A stretch of 34,016 bases of DNA from JACCTH01 sp035281645 (lineage in GTDB: Bacteria; Actinomycetota; Acidimicrobiia; Spongiisociales; ZC4RG35), in the NCBI GenBank assembly GCA_035281645.1, contig DATEDN010000016.1, positions 1 through 34,016 on the forward strand. Direction: 5' to 3'. The position numbers and the translations under genes were made by a program. Positions 8,430 through 15,901 of the stretch are shown here, piece after piece. The number at the start of each line of letters is the position of its first letter. The first letter of the stretch is position 1. Under the pieces are notes generated by a model, which searched no databases, was not told the DNA's origin, and saw only the letters and a list, made by a program, of their open reading frames with translations.

Positions 8430-9574
8430 TCCGGTTGGTATTGGTGGTCCTGACGGCGGTTTTCGCCATCCCGGCGGCAATCCTTTTGGTGACAGGAAGT
8501 TCTTCGCCCGGCGCATGGGGGGCGCCGGGAGCGCCGCTCGCATGGGGAGCCGCGTTCGCCATCATCGGTTACGTCGTCGATCGCTCACGCCCTGACAACC
8601 CGATCGGAAGGCTGCTCCAGGTAGCAGGGATCGGGTCGGCCGCCCTGGAAGTGTTTTATCGGGTGGGGGTAATGCTGAGTGGGAGGTCGACGACTTCTTT
8701 GGGCATTATCGGCTCCTTGGCCCCATCGTGGATGTGGATGATTCCCATCGCGGCGCTATTTCATGCCCTGGCAATCTTTCCCGACGGTCATCTGCTCTCG
8801 CCGCGGTGGCGTGTGGCGGTGCTCGGGCTCTGGACTGGAGCGGTGCTTTCGTTCCTGGGCTTCTTCTTCGGCCCTTCCGACGTGCCCGGCTTTTCGAATC
8901 CGCTGGAGATCGCGACACTTGATGCGCTGACCACCGCTCTCCAGTTTGCCAGCTACCTGTTCTTGCAAGTTTCTGCCTTGCTGGTGGTGATCTCGATCAT
9001 CATCCGCTTCCGTCAGGCCACAGGCGATAGCCGGCTGCAGTTGAAGTGGGTGGTCTACGCCAGCGCTCTCAACGGATTGGTCATCGTCATCATTGAGGTC
9101 ATATTCCGTTTGTTCGTGCCTCGCCTCTACCAGCCGGGGACCTGGGTCGTAAGCCTTTTCATCTTGCTGATTCCAATCGCCATAGGAGTGGCCATCCTTC
9201 GCTACCGCCTTTATGCCATCGACCGTCTTGTCTCGCGGACAGTGAGTTATGGCCTGGTGATTGGATTGTCGGCAATGGTCTATCTGGGGGCCGTGTTCCT
9301 TCTCAGAGCGGTACTCCCCGGAGAGAGTGATTTAGCGGTGGCGGGCTCAACCCTCGCAGTAGCGGCGATGTTCAATCCCGCCCGGCGACGGTTACAGGAA
9401 ACGGTGGACCGTCGCTTCAACCGCGCTCGATACGATGCCGAGCAAGTGGTGGCGTCTTTTGCCGCCCGGCTGCGTAATCAGGTCGAGCTGGCGTCGCTCA
9501 CTGGGGGATTGACCGGCGTCGTAACCCGAACCGTCCAGCCGGCGTCAGCGTCGGTTTGGATTCGACAGGACTAG
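8426..9574 (+). CDS. Multi-pass membrane sensor-like protein without kinase domain
   Basis: A 382-residue protein with about eight hydrophobic segments. A conserved cytoplasmic tail follows (about residues 270-382), containing LRYRLYAIDRLVSRTVSY, then RRRLQETVDRRFNRARYDAE, and ending PASASVWIRQD. This layout is the N-terminal sensor module of many actinobacterial histidine kinases, but here the protein stops before any dimerisation or ATPase domain. Stand-alone forms of this family occur, so I do not call it truncated. It starts with GTG in a GTGA overlap with the carrier-HEAT-cNMP gene, which implies coupled translation and perhaps a shared task. At its 3' end it converges with the Lrp-like gene through a shared CTAG. 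Confidence 0.65.
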   Translation: MIRLVLVVLTAVFAIPAAILLVTGSSSPGAWGAPGAPLAWGAAFAIIGYVVDRSRPDNPIGRLLQVAGIGSAALEVFYRVGVMLSGRSTTSLGIIGSLAPSWMWMIPIAALFHALAIFPDGHLLSPRWRVAVLGLWTGAVLSFLGFFFGPSDVPGFSNPLEIATLDALTTALQFASYLFLQVSALLVVISIIIRFRQATGDSRLQLKWVVYASALNGLVIVIIEVIFRLFVPRLYQPGTWVVSLFILLIPIAIGVAILRYRLYAIDRLVSRTVSYGLVIGLSAMVYLGAVFLLRAVLPGESDLAVAGSTLAVAAMFNPARRRLQETVDRRFNRARYDAEQVVASFAARLRNQVELASLTGGLTGVVTRTVQPASASVWIRQD

Positions 9575-9804
9575 AGATGAACCACCGGGCTGGTAAGAGT
9601 CCTGGTGATGCCTTCGATTGATTGGATCCGGGCCACGACCAGCTTGCCGAGAGCGTCGACATCGGGGGCTGAAGCCTTGACGATGACGTCGTAGGGGCCG
9701 GTGACATCGTCGGCTGATTCGACGCCCTGGATGGCGCGTACTTGCTCGGCGACATGAGCGGCCTTGCCCACCTCGGTCTGGATGAGCACGAATGCCTGAA
9801 TCAC
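9571..9804 (-). CDS. Lrp/AsnC ligand-binding (RAM) domain protein
   Basis: A 77-residue protein matching the dimerisation and ligand-binding domain of Lrp/AsnC regulators, with no DNA-binding helix-turn-helix. The pattern VGKAAHVAEQVRAIQGVESADDVTG then DVIVKA is typical. Stand-alone RAM-domain proteins form ring-shaped oligomers and bind amino acids, sometimes modulating full-length partners. It begins with GTG at 9804, with AGGAG five bases upstream (complement of 9810-9814), so this one is not leaderless. Its stop shares CTAG with the stop of the convergent sensor gene. Confidence 0.85.
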   Translation of the reverse strand: MIQAFVLIQTEVGKAAHVAEQVRAIQGVESADDVTGPYDVIVKASAPDVDALGKLVVARIQSIEGITRTLTSPVVHL

Positions 9805-9840
9805 GAATGCTCCTAACGGTTGGGGCTGTGTTGGTAGGCG

Positions 9841-9846
9841 ACTATA
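9841..9846 (-). promoter_or_regulatory. Possible -10 element (TATAGT) for the Lrp-like gene
   Basis: On the minus strand TATAGT lies about 36 nt before the GTG, giving a short leader with an AGGAG ribosome-binding site. No convincing -35 hexamer is seen. Confidence 0.3.
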
Positions 9847-9861
9847 CCGACAGGGGCCGGT

Positions 9862-9913
9862 GCGCGCCCGAGGAAGGAATCAGTAGCCGTCGGAGCCGAT
9901 TCGGACCGACTTG
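9862..9913. repeat. Duplicated copy A of the 3' end of the cold-shock-like gene
   Basis: This stretch matches 9926-9977 at 46 of 52 positions with a constant offset of 64 bp; 9877-9913 matches 36 of 37. Read on the minus strand it keeps the last codons K-S-V-R-I-G-S-D-G-Y and the TGA stop of the neighbouring gene. The single difference in the conserved part is synonymous (TAC here, TAT in the gene). No start or upstream coding sequence accompanies it, so it is a remnant, not a gene. Confidence 0.85.
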
Positions 9914-9925
9914 TTATGTCGACAG

Positions 9926-9977
9926 GCGCGCCCGGTCGAAGAATCAATAGCCGTCGGAGCCGATTCGGACCGACTTG
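9926..9977. repeat. Duplicated copy B, the functional 3' end of the cold-shock-like gene
   Basis: Partner of the copy at 9862-9913. It contains the real stop codon (complement of 9944-9946) and the last codons of the cold-shock-like gene. A GCGCGCCCG block at 9926-9934 beyond the stop is also duplicated, so the repeated unit extends past the coding region. Confidence 0.85.
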
Positions 9978-10156
9978 GCGAACGGCCGACCATCTTGATC
10001 GTCGACCTCGAAGACGATGCGTTGGCCCTGGCGCAGGGTCCGGAAGATGGAGCCGTCCAGGGCTCCTGGCCGGAGGTAGACCTCGGAGCGGTCGTCGTCG
10101 CGGACGATGACGCCGGCTCCGGTGACGGGGTCGTACACCTTGACGACTCCCTGCAC
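9944..10156 (-). CDS. Cold-shock-domain-like protein with degenerate RNA-binding motifs
   Basis: A 70-residue protein that lines up with CspA along its whole length (M-x-G-V-V-K at the start, L-x-x-G-Q-x-x-x-F near residue 45). The aromatic RNP1 motif K-G-F-G-F-I is replaced by T-G-A-G-V-I, and RNP2 V-F-V-H-F by V-Y-L-R-P. An OB fold is likely, but ordinary single-stranded nucleic acid binding through stacked Phe residues is doubtful. It begins with GTG 3 bp after the rpmB stop, with AGAAGG at a suitable distance, so it is co-transcribed with L28. A ribosome-linked role is an inference from that position only. The 3' end is partly duplicated downstream. Confidence 0.7.
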   Translation of the reverse strand: MQGVVKVYDPVTGAGVIVRDDDRSEVYLRPGALDGSIFRTLRQGQRIVFEVDDQDGRPFAKSVRIGSDGY

Positions 10157-10159
10157 GAA

Positions 10160-10348
10160 CTAAACCTTCTCCACCTTCCCGGCCCGAATGCAGGAGGTGC
10201 AGATCCGGGCGCGGCGGGTGTTGGACCCGTGCTTGACGCGGATCACCTGGATGTTCGGGAGCCAGCGCCGGTTATTGCGCTTGTGCGAGAAGCTGACGGT
10301 GCGTCCGTAGCTTGGCTCCTTACCGCACACTTCACAGCGGTAGGACAT
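10160..10348 (-). CDS. rpmB: 50S ribosomal protein L28
   Basis: A 62-residue L28. The sequence starts MSYRCEVCGK, contains SHKRNNRRW, and ends with the ICTSC...KVEKV tail. Cysteines C5, C8, C50 and C53 make this the zinc-binding form. A much longer open frame extends upstream, but ATG 10348 gives the exact family length and N-terminus. A TAATCT element lies 10 nt upstream on the minus strand, implying a leader of only a few bases. The cold-shock-like gene follows after 3 bp. It is divergent from recG across a 75-bp gap. Confidence 0.95.
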   Translation of the reverse strand: MSYRCEVCGKEPSYGRTVSFSHKRNNRRWLPNIQVIRVKHGSNTRRARICTSCIRAGKVEKV

Positions 10349-10358
10349 AGAGGACCAG

Positions 10359-10364
10359 AGATTA
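10359..10364 (-). promoter_or_regulatory. Probable -10 element (TAATCT) of rpmB
   Basis: The minus strand reads TAATCT, then 10 nt, then the rpmB ATG. This places transcription start about 3-4 nt before the start codon. Confidence 0.4.
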
Positions 10365-10411
10365 GCTGGGCCGAGACATTGACCAGTAATCGTCGACGCC
10401 CGAGACCCGTC

Positions 10412-10417
10412 TACCTT
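10412..10417 (+). promoter_or_regulatory. Probable -10 element (TACCTT) of recG
   Basis: TACCTT ends 6 nt before the GTG at 10424, the spacing expected for a leaderless message. The only purine-rich stretch in between is too close to serve as a ribosome-binding site. Confidence 0.45.
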
Positions 10418-10423
10418 GGCGGG

Positions 10424-12592
10424 GTGGCGTCCTTGGCCCGACTGGCGGAGATCAAAATCGAAGAGGTGAGCGGAGTCGGCAATGGTCGCGGGAGCTCGTT
10501 GCGACGAGCGGGAATCAAGACCGTGGCCGACCTGGTGGCCTGGTTTCCGCGCCGTTACATCGACCGCACCCGACATGAGGAGCTTGCTCTGCTGCCGGTC
10601 GATGAGGAGGTCACCGCGGTCGGCAAGGTCCAGAAGACCAGCATCCGACGGCCCCGCCGAGGACTCGTGATAGTCGAATCGACCATCACCGACGGGACGG
10701 GCTCGGTGTCGTTGGTCTTCTTCAACCAAGACTTCCGCTACCGCCAGCTAAGCGAAGGGGCCGAGATCGCCGCTTCGGGAAAGATTCAGCGCTTCAAAGG
10801 AAAGCTGCGGATGTCGAGTCCGACGGTGGACGTTCTCGACCGTCCTATCGAAGGACTCGCCACTGGTCGCCTGGTTCCGATCTATCCCGGCGTGAAGGGT
10901 GTGAAAGCGGGCTACCTCCGTCGTTGGATTCATAACTCCCTGCGCCGCTCTTCCCCGATGAGCGATCCAATTCCGGAAGCGATCCGTGCCGAGCTGGGGC
11001 TTGTGGACCGAGAGGAGGCCTACAACCACATCCACTTTCCCGTCGAGCCAAACGACGTTGACAACGCTCGTCGGCGGTTGATCTTCGACGAGCTCTTTCG
11101 ACTCGAGCTCGCCCTCGCCTTGCAGAAGCGTCGCCAGATCGCCGAGTCGAGGGGCAGGGCTCACGGCGTCGGTGGGGCCTTGGCTGAGCGCTTTCTGGCC
11201 GGCTTGCCCTACGCCCTCACGGAGGCGCAGTGGCGGGTGCTGGCCGAGATCCGCTCCGATCTCCAAGCACCGCATGCCATGCACCGTTTGCTGCAGGGCG
11301 AAGTCGGCTCAGGAAAAACAGTGGTGGCGGTGGCGGCAATGCTCGAAGCGGTGTCGGGTGGTTCACAAGCCGCGGTCATGGCTCCGACGGAGGTACTCGC
11401 CGGACAGCACTTCCTCGGGATCCGGAGCCTGCTTGAGCGAGCGGGCCTCTCACCTGGCGAGGAATCCGAGATCCGTTTGGGAATGGAGAGCCTCTTTGCC
11501 GACCCGTCATCGGACTTGCCTGTCCGAATTGCACTGTTGACCTCGGCCCAGGTCCGAACCAACTACGACCCGGGGTCCACTCGTCTAGAGACCCTGGAGG
11601 CGATCGCCTCCGGCAAAGTCGATCTGGTGATCGGGACCCATGCCCTGATTCAAGAAGGCGTGGCATTCAGGGATCTGGCGGTGGCGGTGGTGGACGAGCA
11701 GCACCGCTTCGGGGTTGGGCAACGCGTTCTGTTGAAAGACAAGGCCACCGAGGCCGACCCCGACCTGCTCATCATGACGGCGACTCCAATCCCGCGGACC
11801 CTTTCGATAACGCTCTACGGGGATCTCGACGTCTCCCATCTCGATGAGATGCCGCCGGGTCGATCGGCCGTCGCCACCACCGTCCTGCCCAAAACTCGGC
11901 AACCCGACGCCTGGCATGTCGTGCGCGAGGAAGTGGCGGCCGGTCGGCAGGCATTCGTCGTCTGCCCGCTGGTCGAGGAAAGCGAGAAGATGGAGTTGGC
12001 TTCGGCCACTGCCGAGTTCAGCCGTCTTTCGAAGGTCTTCTCCGACTTGCGAGTTGGGCTGATCCACGGCCAGCTGCCCTCGGTCGACAAGGAGGCAGTG
12101 ATGTCTGCGTTTCGACGGGGTCAGATCGATGTCCTCGTATCGACCACCGTGATCGAAGTAGGGATCGACGTTCCCAATGCCACAGTGATGGTGATCGAGG
12201 ACGCCGACCGCTTTGGCCTCTCCCAGCTTCACCAATTGCGGGGACGAGTTGGCCGGGGCGAGCACCCCGGTCGCTGCATTTTGATCTCCGACCCCACGAC
12301 GCCCGAGGGGAAGGCGCGGATCGCCGCCATGGCGGACACCAACGACGGGTTTCGACTGGCCGAGATCGATCTCACGCTGAGAGGCCAGGGCACCGTCTTC
12401 GGAGCGCGCCAATCGGGAATGGTCGACCTCAAGCTGGCCGACATCATCCGCGATCATCGCGAGCTGTTCGTCGCCCGGCGAGAAGCCTTCGCCTTGGTCG
12501 ACCGCGACCCCGATCTCTCCCACCACGATGAGATGAGAGAGGAGATTCGAGCCCTCCTCGGCGAGAAAGCGGAATGGCTTCTCAAGTCTTAG
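10424..12592 (+). CDS. recG: ATP-dependent DNA helicase RecG
   Basis: A 722-residue RecG, which reverses stalled replication forks and acts on branched DNA. An N-terminal wedge/OB region (about 1-200) is followed by helicase motif I G292-E-V-G-S-G-K-T299 and motif II D424-E-Q-H427, then the C-terminal helicase half with STTVIEVGIDVPNATVM and the QLHQLRGRVGRG motif. The open frame runs back to 9911 through sequence antisense to rpmB and the cold-shock-like gene; that part is not coding in this sense. GTG 10424 yields a normal N-terminus (ASLARLAEIKIEEVSGVG) and normal length. rsmD follows after 7 bp. Confidence 0.93.
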   Translation: MASLARLAEIKIEEVSGVGNGRGSSLRRAGIKTVADLVAWFPRRYIDRTRHEELALLPVDEEVTAVGKVQKTSIRRPRRGLVIVESTITDGTGSVSLVFFNQDFRYRQLSEGAEIAASGKIQRFKGKLRMSSPTVDVLDRPIEGLATGRLVPIYPGVKGVKAGYLRRWIHNSLRRSSPMSDPIPEAIRAELGLVDREEAYNHIHFPVEPNDVDNARRRLIFDELFRLELALALQKRRQIAESRGRAHGVGGALAERFLAGLPYALTEAQWRVLAEIRSDLQAPHAMHRLLQGEVGSGKTVVAVAAMLEAVSGGSQAAVMAPTEVLAGQHFLGIRSLLERAGLSPGEESEIRLGMESLFADPSSDLPVRIALLTSAQVRTNYDPGSTRLETLEAIASGKVDLVIGTHALIQEGVAFRDLAVAVVDEQHRFGVGQRVLLKDKATEADPDLLIMTATPIPRTLSITLYGDLDVSHLDEMPPGRSAVATTVLPKTRQPDAWHVVREEVAAGRQAFVVCPLVEESEKMELASATAEFSRLSKVFSDLRVGLIHGQLPSVDKEAVMSAFRRGQIDVLVSTTVIEVGIDVPNATVMVIEDADRFGLSQLHQLRGRVGRGEHPGRCILISDPTTPEGKARIAAMADTNDGFRLAEIDLTLRGQGTVFGARQSGMVDLKLADIIRDHRELFVARREAFALVDRDPDLSHHDEMREEIRALLGEKAEWLLKS

Positions 12593-12599
12593 CAAAACA

Positions 12600-13160
12600 A
12601 TGCGGGTGATCGCTGGTTCGGCCAAGGGGAGGGCGTTGATCGGCCCCGACACGCGTGACACCAGGCCGCTGACCGATCGGGCCAAGGAGGGGATCTTTTC
12701 GGCTCTCGGCGAAGCAGTGGAGGATGCCGAAGTGCTCGACCTATATGCCGGCTCCGGATCGATCGGGATCGAGGCTCTGTCCCGGGGGGCAAGACGTGCC
12801 ACTTTCGTCGAGCATGGCCGCAAGGCTCTCGTGGCTCTCCGTCAGAATCTCGTGACGCTCGGCTTCGCCAATCGAGCCGTGGTGAGCAACAGAGGGGTAG
12901 CGAACTTCCTCGCCTCAGCAGATGGGTCCTTCGATCTGGTATTCCTCGATCCTCCCTGGTCGCTTCCCGACGAGAAGGTGGCAAACGAGATCGAGGCGGC
13001 GGCGGATTTGGCAACGGGAGAACTGGTTGTTCATCGTCGGCGGACGAGCCCGGTGCCGCCGGCTCCGGTCGGATGGCGACTTCGGTCCACCTATAGGTAC
13101 GGTGACAGCCATCTCCTGCGCTATGCGCAACAATATGGGGACGAAACGGAGCGACCTTGA
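12600..13160 (+). CDS. rsmD: 16S rRNA (guanine966-N2)-methyltransferase RsmD
   Basis: A 186-residue methyltransferase with N-terminal RVIAGSAKGR. Its SAM-binding motif LDLYAGSGSIGIEALSRGA lies at about residues 46-64, and the catalytic motif FLDPPW near residue 118. It methylates G966 of 16S rRNA during small-subunit maturation. The gene starts 7 bp after recG and ends in a TTGA overlap with coaD; the rsmD-coaD pair is widespread in bacteria. Confidence 0.92.
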   Translation: MRVIAGSAKGRALIGPDTRDTRPLTDRAKEGIFSALGEAVEDAEVLDLYAGSGSIGIEALSRGARRATFVEHGRKALVALRQNLVTLGFANRAVVSNRGVANFLASADGSFDLVFLDPPWSLPDEKVANEIEAAADLATGELVVHRRRTSPVPPAPVGWRLRSTYRYGDSHLLRYAQQYGDETERP

Positions 13161-13621
13161 CGACCGCCCTTTGCCCCGGCAGCTTTGACCCACCGACCAA
13201 CGGTCACCTGGATGTGATCAATCGCGCCATCGCGGCCTTCGACCGGGTCGTGGTCGGGGTCGTGGAAAATCCATCCAAGCAACCATTCATGCCGGCTGCC
13301 GATCGAGTCGATTTGCTCAACGAACTCCTCGAGGGGCGGGCGGAAGTCGAGGCCTTCGAAGGGCTACTGGTCGACTTTGCCCGGAACAAGAACGTTGATC
13401 TAGTGGTCAAGGGCTTGCGGGCGGTGAGCGACTTCGACTACGAGCTGCAGATGGCGCAGATGAACCGGACGCTCTCCGGGGTGGAGACTTTCTTCATTCC
13501 CACAAATCCCCAGTGGAGCTACCTATCGAGCTCGCTCGTTCGCGAGGTGGCCCGACTGGGAGGAGAGGTTGGGACCCTCGTTCCAGAGGCGGTCGTCAGG
13601 ATTCTGAAGGAGCGGTTGTGA
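13157..13621 (+). CDS. coaD: Phosphopantetheine adenylyltransferase
   Basis: A 154-residue CoaD, which transfers AMP from ATP to 4'-phosphopantetheine in coenzyme A synthesis. It shows the nucleotidyltransferase motif PGSFDPPTNGHLDV (residues 8-21), VVKGLRAVSDFDYE and the C-terminal S-S-S-L-V-R-E motif. The start is TTG overlapping the rsmD stop (TTGA), which gives the expected short N-terminus. The GTG of the next gene lies in its stop codon. Confidence 0.95.
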   Translation: MTTALCPGSFDPPTNGHLDVINRAIAAFDRVVVGVVENPSKQPFMPAADRVDLLNELLEGRAEVEAFEGLLVDFARNKNVDLVVKGLRAVSDFDYELQMAQMNRTLSGVETFFIPTNPQWSYLSSSLVREVARLGGEVGTLVPEAVVRILKERL

Positions 13622-14127
13622 CCGACGAAACCGACCTGCGCGAAACCGAGAGCATCGATGTCTTCGAGCTGATCGAGACGCTCATAGCCGAGGTCCAGGA
13701 AGCCAAGTCGGTGCCTCTCTCCGGCAACATCCTCATCGATCGTGACTGGATCACGGAACGGCTCCAGAAGCTGCAGGCAGATCTTCCCAACGAGTTGCGG
13801 GCCGCTCGCTGGATGGTGCGGGAGCGGGAAGCCTTTATTGCCCGGACGAACGAGCGAGCCAAGGAAATCATGGATCGCGCCCAATCGGAGTCGCGCCGGA
13901 TGGTCTCTGAGAATCACATTCTCTCCGAGGCGGTCGAAGAAGCGAACATCCTGGTCAGGAGAGCCGAGGGAGACGCCCGCCGCCTCCGGCTCGAATCTGA
14001 GGACGAGATCGACGGCCATCTCTCGAGGATCGAGACACTCCTGACCGAGCTCTTGGGGCGGGTTCATTTCGCCCGCGACGAGTTCCACAAAGCTCGACCG
14101 AAGTCGCCACCACCACCGCTTGACTGA
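13618..14127 (+). CDS. DivIVA/SepIVA-like coiled-coil protein
   Basis: From GTG 13618 (GTGA overlap with the coaD stop) the protein has 169 residues. It is rich in charged helices (about residues 40-155) and resembles an ATP-synthase b-subunit or DivIVA-type coiled coil, including REREAFIARTNERAKEIMDRA. In mycobacteria the gene in front of the DUF177 gene is SepIVA, a septation-associated DivIVA-like protein. Position and helical character make this the likely counterpart, though similarity is judged by eye. A longer open frame from 13513 is rejected because it lies inside coaD and reads as low-complexity Arg/Gly sequence. Confidence 0.7.
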   Translation: MTDETDLRETESIDVFELIETLIAEVQEAKSVPLSGNILIDRDWITERLQKLQADLPNELRAARWMVREREAFIARTNERAKEIMDRAQSESRRMVSENHILSEAVEEANILVRRAEGDARRLRLESEDEIDGHLSRIETLLTELLGRVHFARDEFHKARPKSPPPPLD

Positions 14128-14618
14128 TGGGCGACCTTCGATTTTCGGTGTCCGACCTCCTCGGCCATCCCGGCCAGCGCCGCGATGTCTACGGGGAGGT
14201 CAAGCTCTTTCTCAAGGTCGGCGAAACCGCGACACGCTCGAGTTCGGCCACCTTCGCTCACCTCACCGCCGTTGGAGAAGGGATTCTGGCCGAGGGTTGG
14301 TCGGGGATCATGGCCGATCACGTCTGTGTCCGCTGCCTTAGCGAGTGGGAGGGACCGGTCGAGACAGAGTGGTCGGAGCTTTTCGTCCGCCATCCCGACC
14401 CCGACCAGAGCGCGATTGCACCCGACGGGATCATCGACCTCGAAGGGGTGGTTCGGGACGAGCTCTCCCTGGCCCTCCCCCCTGACCCGCTCTGTCGTCC
14501 ACATTGCGCGGGAATTTGCCCAGAATGTGGAGCCGACTTGAATGATGCTCCCTGCGAAGGTCACGGAGACCTCTCCGAGGGACCCTTTGCGGCTCTCAAG
14601 CAACTGTTCGGATCCTAA
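14127..14618 (+). CDS. DUF177 / YceD family protein
   Basis: A 163-residue YceD-like protein with cysteine pairs CVRC (about residue 69) and a C-terminal cluster CRPHC...CPECGADLN. These are family features suggesting zinc binding. DUF177 genes almost always precede rpmF, as here, and have been linked to 23S rRNA or large-subunit maturation. The ATG overlaps the previous stop by one base (TGATG). The rpmF start follows 12 bp after the stop. Confidence 0.9.
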   Translation: MGDLRFSVSDLLGHPGQRRDVYGEVKLFLKVGETATRSSSATFAHLTAVGEGILAEGWSGIMADHVCVRCLSEWEGPVETEWSELFVRHPDPDQSAIAPDGIIDLEGVVRDELSLALPPDPLCRPHCAGICPECGADLNDAPCEGHGDLSEGPFAALKQLFGS

Positions 14619-14630
14619 AAGGAAGACACC

Positions 14631-14807
14631 ATGGCGGTGCCAAAGAAGAAAATGTCGCGCATGCGGACGCGTTCGCGCCGGTCGGCCTGGAAGATCGCCC
14701 GGCCCTCGACCTCGCTCTGTCCGCGTTGTAACACGGTCAAATTGCCACACCGGGCGTGCCCCAACTGTGGCACCTACCGGGGTCGCGAGGTTCTCGAGAC
14801 CGAATGA
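14631..14807 (+). CDS. rpmF: 50S ribosomal protein L32
   Basis: A 58-residue protein beginning MAVPKKKMSRMRTRSRRSAW, with the zinc ribbon CPRC...CPNCGTYRGREVL. This is the cysteine-containing (zinc) form of L32. AAGGAAG about six bases before the ATG is a good ribosome-binding site. The yceD-rpmF-plsX order is the classical link between ribosome and lipid synthesis. Confidence 0.96.
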   Translation: MAVPKKKMSRMRTRSRRSAWKIARPSTSLCPRCNTVKLPHRACPNCGTYRGREVLETE

Positions 14808-14816
14808 CTTGAATAA

Positions 14817-14842
14817 GGGCGAATGACGATCCAGATTCGCCC
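14817..14842 (+). repeat. Inverted repeat between rpmF and plsX
   Basis: GGGCGAAT (14817-14824) and ATTCGCCC (14835-14842) form a perfect 8-bp stem with a 10-nt loop. A second 6-bp stem GAATCG/CGATTC with a 4-nt loop follows at 14843-14858. There is no T-run, so a simple intrinsic terminator is unlikely. It could be an RNA-processing or attenuation site in the rpmF-plsX message, or a chance structure. Confidence 0.4.
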
Positions 14843-14887
14843 GAATCGCTACCGATTCCGGGAGATCCGGGTGCAGGTTTGAATCGA

Positions 14888-15901
14888 ATGACAGTCATCG
14901 CCCTCGACGCCATGGGAGGGGATCGCGCTCCCGCCGAAATCGTGGCCGGGGCGAAACTGGCTGCAGAGGCCGGCGTCGAACTTTTGCTGGTAGGAGCCGA
15001 GTCGGTGCTGCGAACGGAGTTGGGCGACTGCGAGTTGACGATCGTCAACGCCTCGGAGGCGATCGGAATGGGAGAGGACCCGGCCCGGGCCCTGCGCGAG
15101 AAACCCGATGCCTCGATCAATGTCGCCGCCCGCCTCGTGCGCGATCGGGCGGCGGGCGCCTTTGTCTCGGCGGGATCGACTGGGGCTGCCATGGCAGCGG
15201 CGGCCATCGTCGTCGGTCGGGCGCATGGGGTTCTCCGTCCCGCCCTGGCTTCGGTGATCCCGACTCCGGAGACCCCAACCCTGATCCTCGACTGCGGCGC
15301 CAACACCGAGGTGAAAGCCGAGCACCTGATTCAATTCGGGGTGATGGGATCGGTGGCCGCCGAGATCTTTTTCGGGATGAATACGCCTCGGATCGGGCTC
15401 CTCAATATCGGCGAGGAGCCGGGCAAGGGGAGAGCATTGGAGAAGGAGGCGTTTCAGTTGATGGCTGAAGCCCCTTTCAACTTCATCGGCAACGTCGAGG
15501 GACGCGATCTCGGGGGAGGCAAGGCCGATGTGATCGTCACCGACGGCTTCGTGGGCAACGTCGCCCTGAAAACGACCGAGGGGATCGCCCACATGGTCTC
15601 GCGTCTCGTGGGCGATGCCGCCAGTTCGCTGCCCGCCCCCATTCGTCAGCACTTATTGGAGGCTTTCTCGCCGGTGGGCGACCGGCTGGACTACGAGAAC
15701 ACCGGAGGCGCCTACCTTCTCGGTGTCAACGGGGTTGTCGTCATCGCCCATGGCTCCTCGGGTCGGACCGCGATCGCCAACGCCCTGCGCATGGCCCGGG
15801 ACGGATTGGCCCGAGATCTGGTCGGCGAAATGAAGAGGCGCCTGGCGCAGGCCTCGGCGAGGGAACGGCCACTAGTTGATGAGCGGCCCGCCAGTTCTTA
15901 G
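14888..15901 (+). CDS. plsX: Phosphate acyltransferase PlsX
   Basis: From ATG 14888 the protein has 337 residues, typical for PlsX, which makes acyl-phosphate from acyl-ACP for phospholipid synthesis. Recognisable parts are the start TVIALDAMGGD, GAFVSAGSTGAAMAAA, LDCGANTEVK and the ending region NTGGAYLLGVNGVVVIAHG. An in-frame TTG at 14879 exists, but CAGGT at 14874-14878 is correctly spaced only for the ATG. The 3' end overlaps rnc by 23 bp. Confidence 0.95.
   Translation: MTVIALDAMGGDRAPAEIVAGAKLAAEAGVELLLVGAESVLRTELGDCELTIVNASEAIGMGEDPARALREKPDASINVAARLVRDRAAGAFVSAGSTGAAMAAAAIVVGRAHGVLRPALASVIPTPETPTLILDCGANTEVKAEHLIQFGVMGSVAAEIFFGMNTPRIGLLNIGEEPGKGRALEKEAFQLMAEAPFNFIGNVEGRDLGGGKADVIVTDGFVGNVALKTTEGIAHMVSRLVGDAASSLPAPIRQHLLEAFSPVGDRLDYENTGGAYLLGVNGVVVIAHGSSGRTAIANALRMARDGLARDLVGEMKRRLAQASARERPLVDERPASS

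Noticed and set aside
9911..10423. Upstream extension of the RecG frame by 171 codons
   Set aside because: It runs antisense through rpmB and the cold-shock-like gene and has no RecG similarity; GTG 10424 gives normal length and N-terminus.
10349..10729. Upstream extension of the rpmB frame
   Set aside because: It reads antisense to recG; L28 has a well-defined N-terminus at ATG 10348.
11585..12823. 412-codon minus-strand frame under recG and rsmD
   Set aside because: It is the antisense shadow of two well-recognised genes, typical in high-GC DNA.
13513..13617. N-terminal extension of the SepIVA-like protein
   Set aside because: It lies within coaD and reads as Arg/Gly-rich noise; GTG 13618 forms a GTGA junction.
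14823..14882. 19-codon ORF between rpmF and plsX (MTIQIRPNRYRFREIRVQV)
   Set aside because: It has no ribosome-binding site and overlaps the hairpin structure; chance is the simplest explanation, though a leader peptide cannot be fully excluded.
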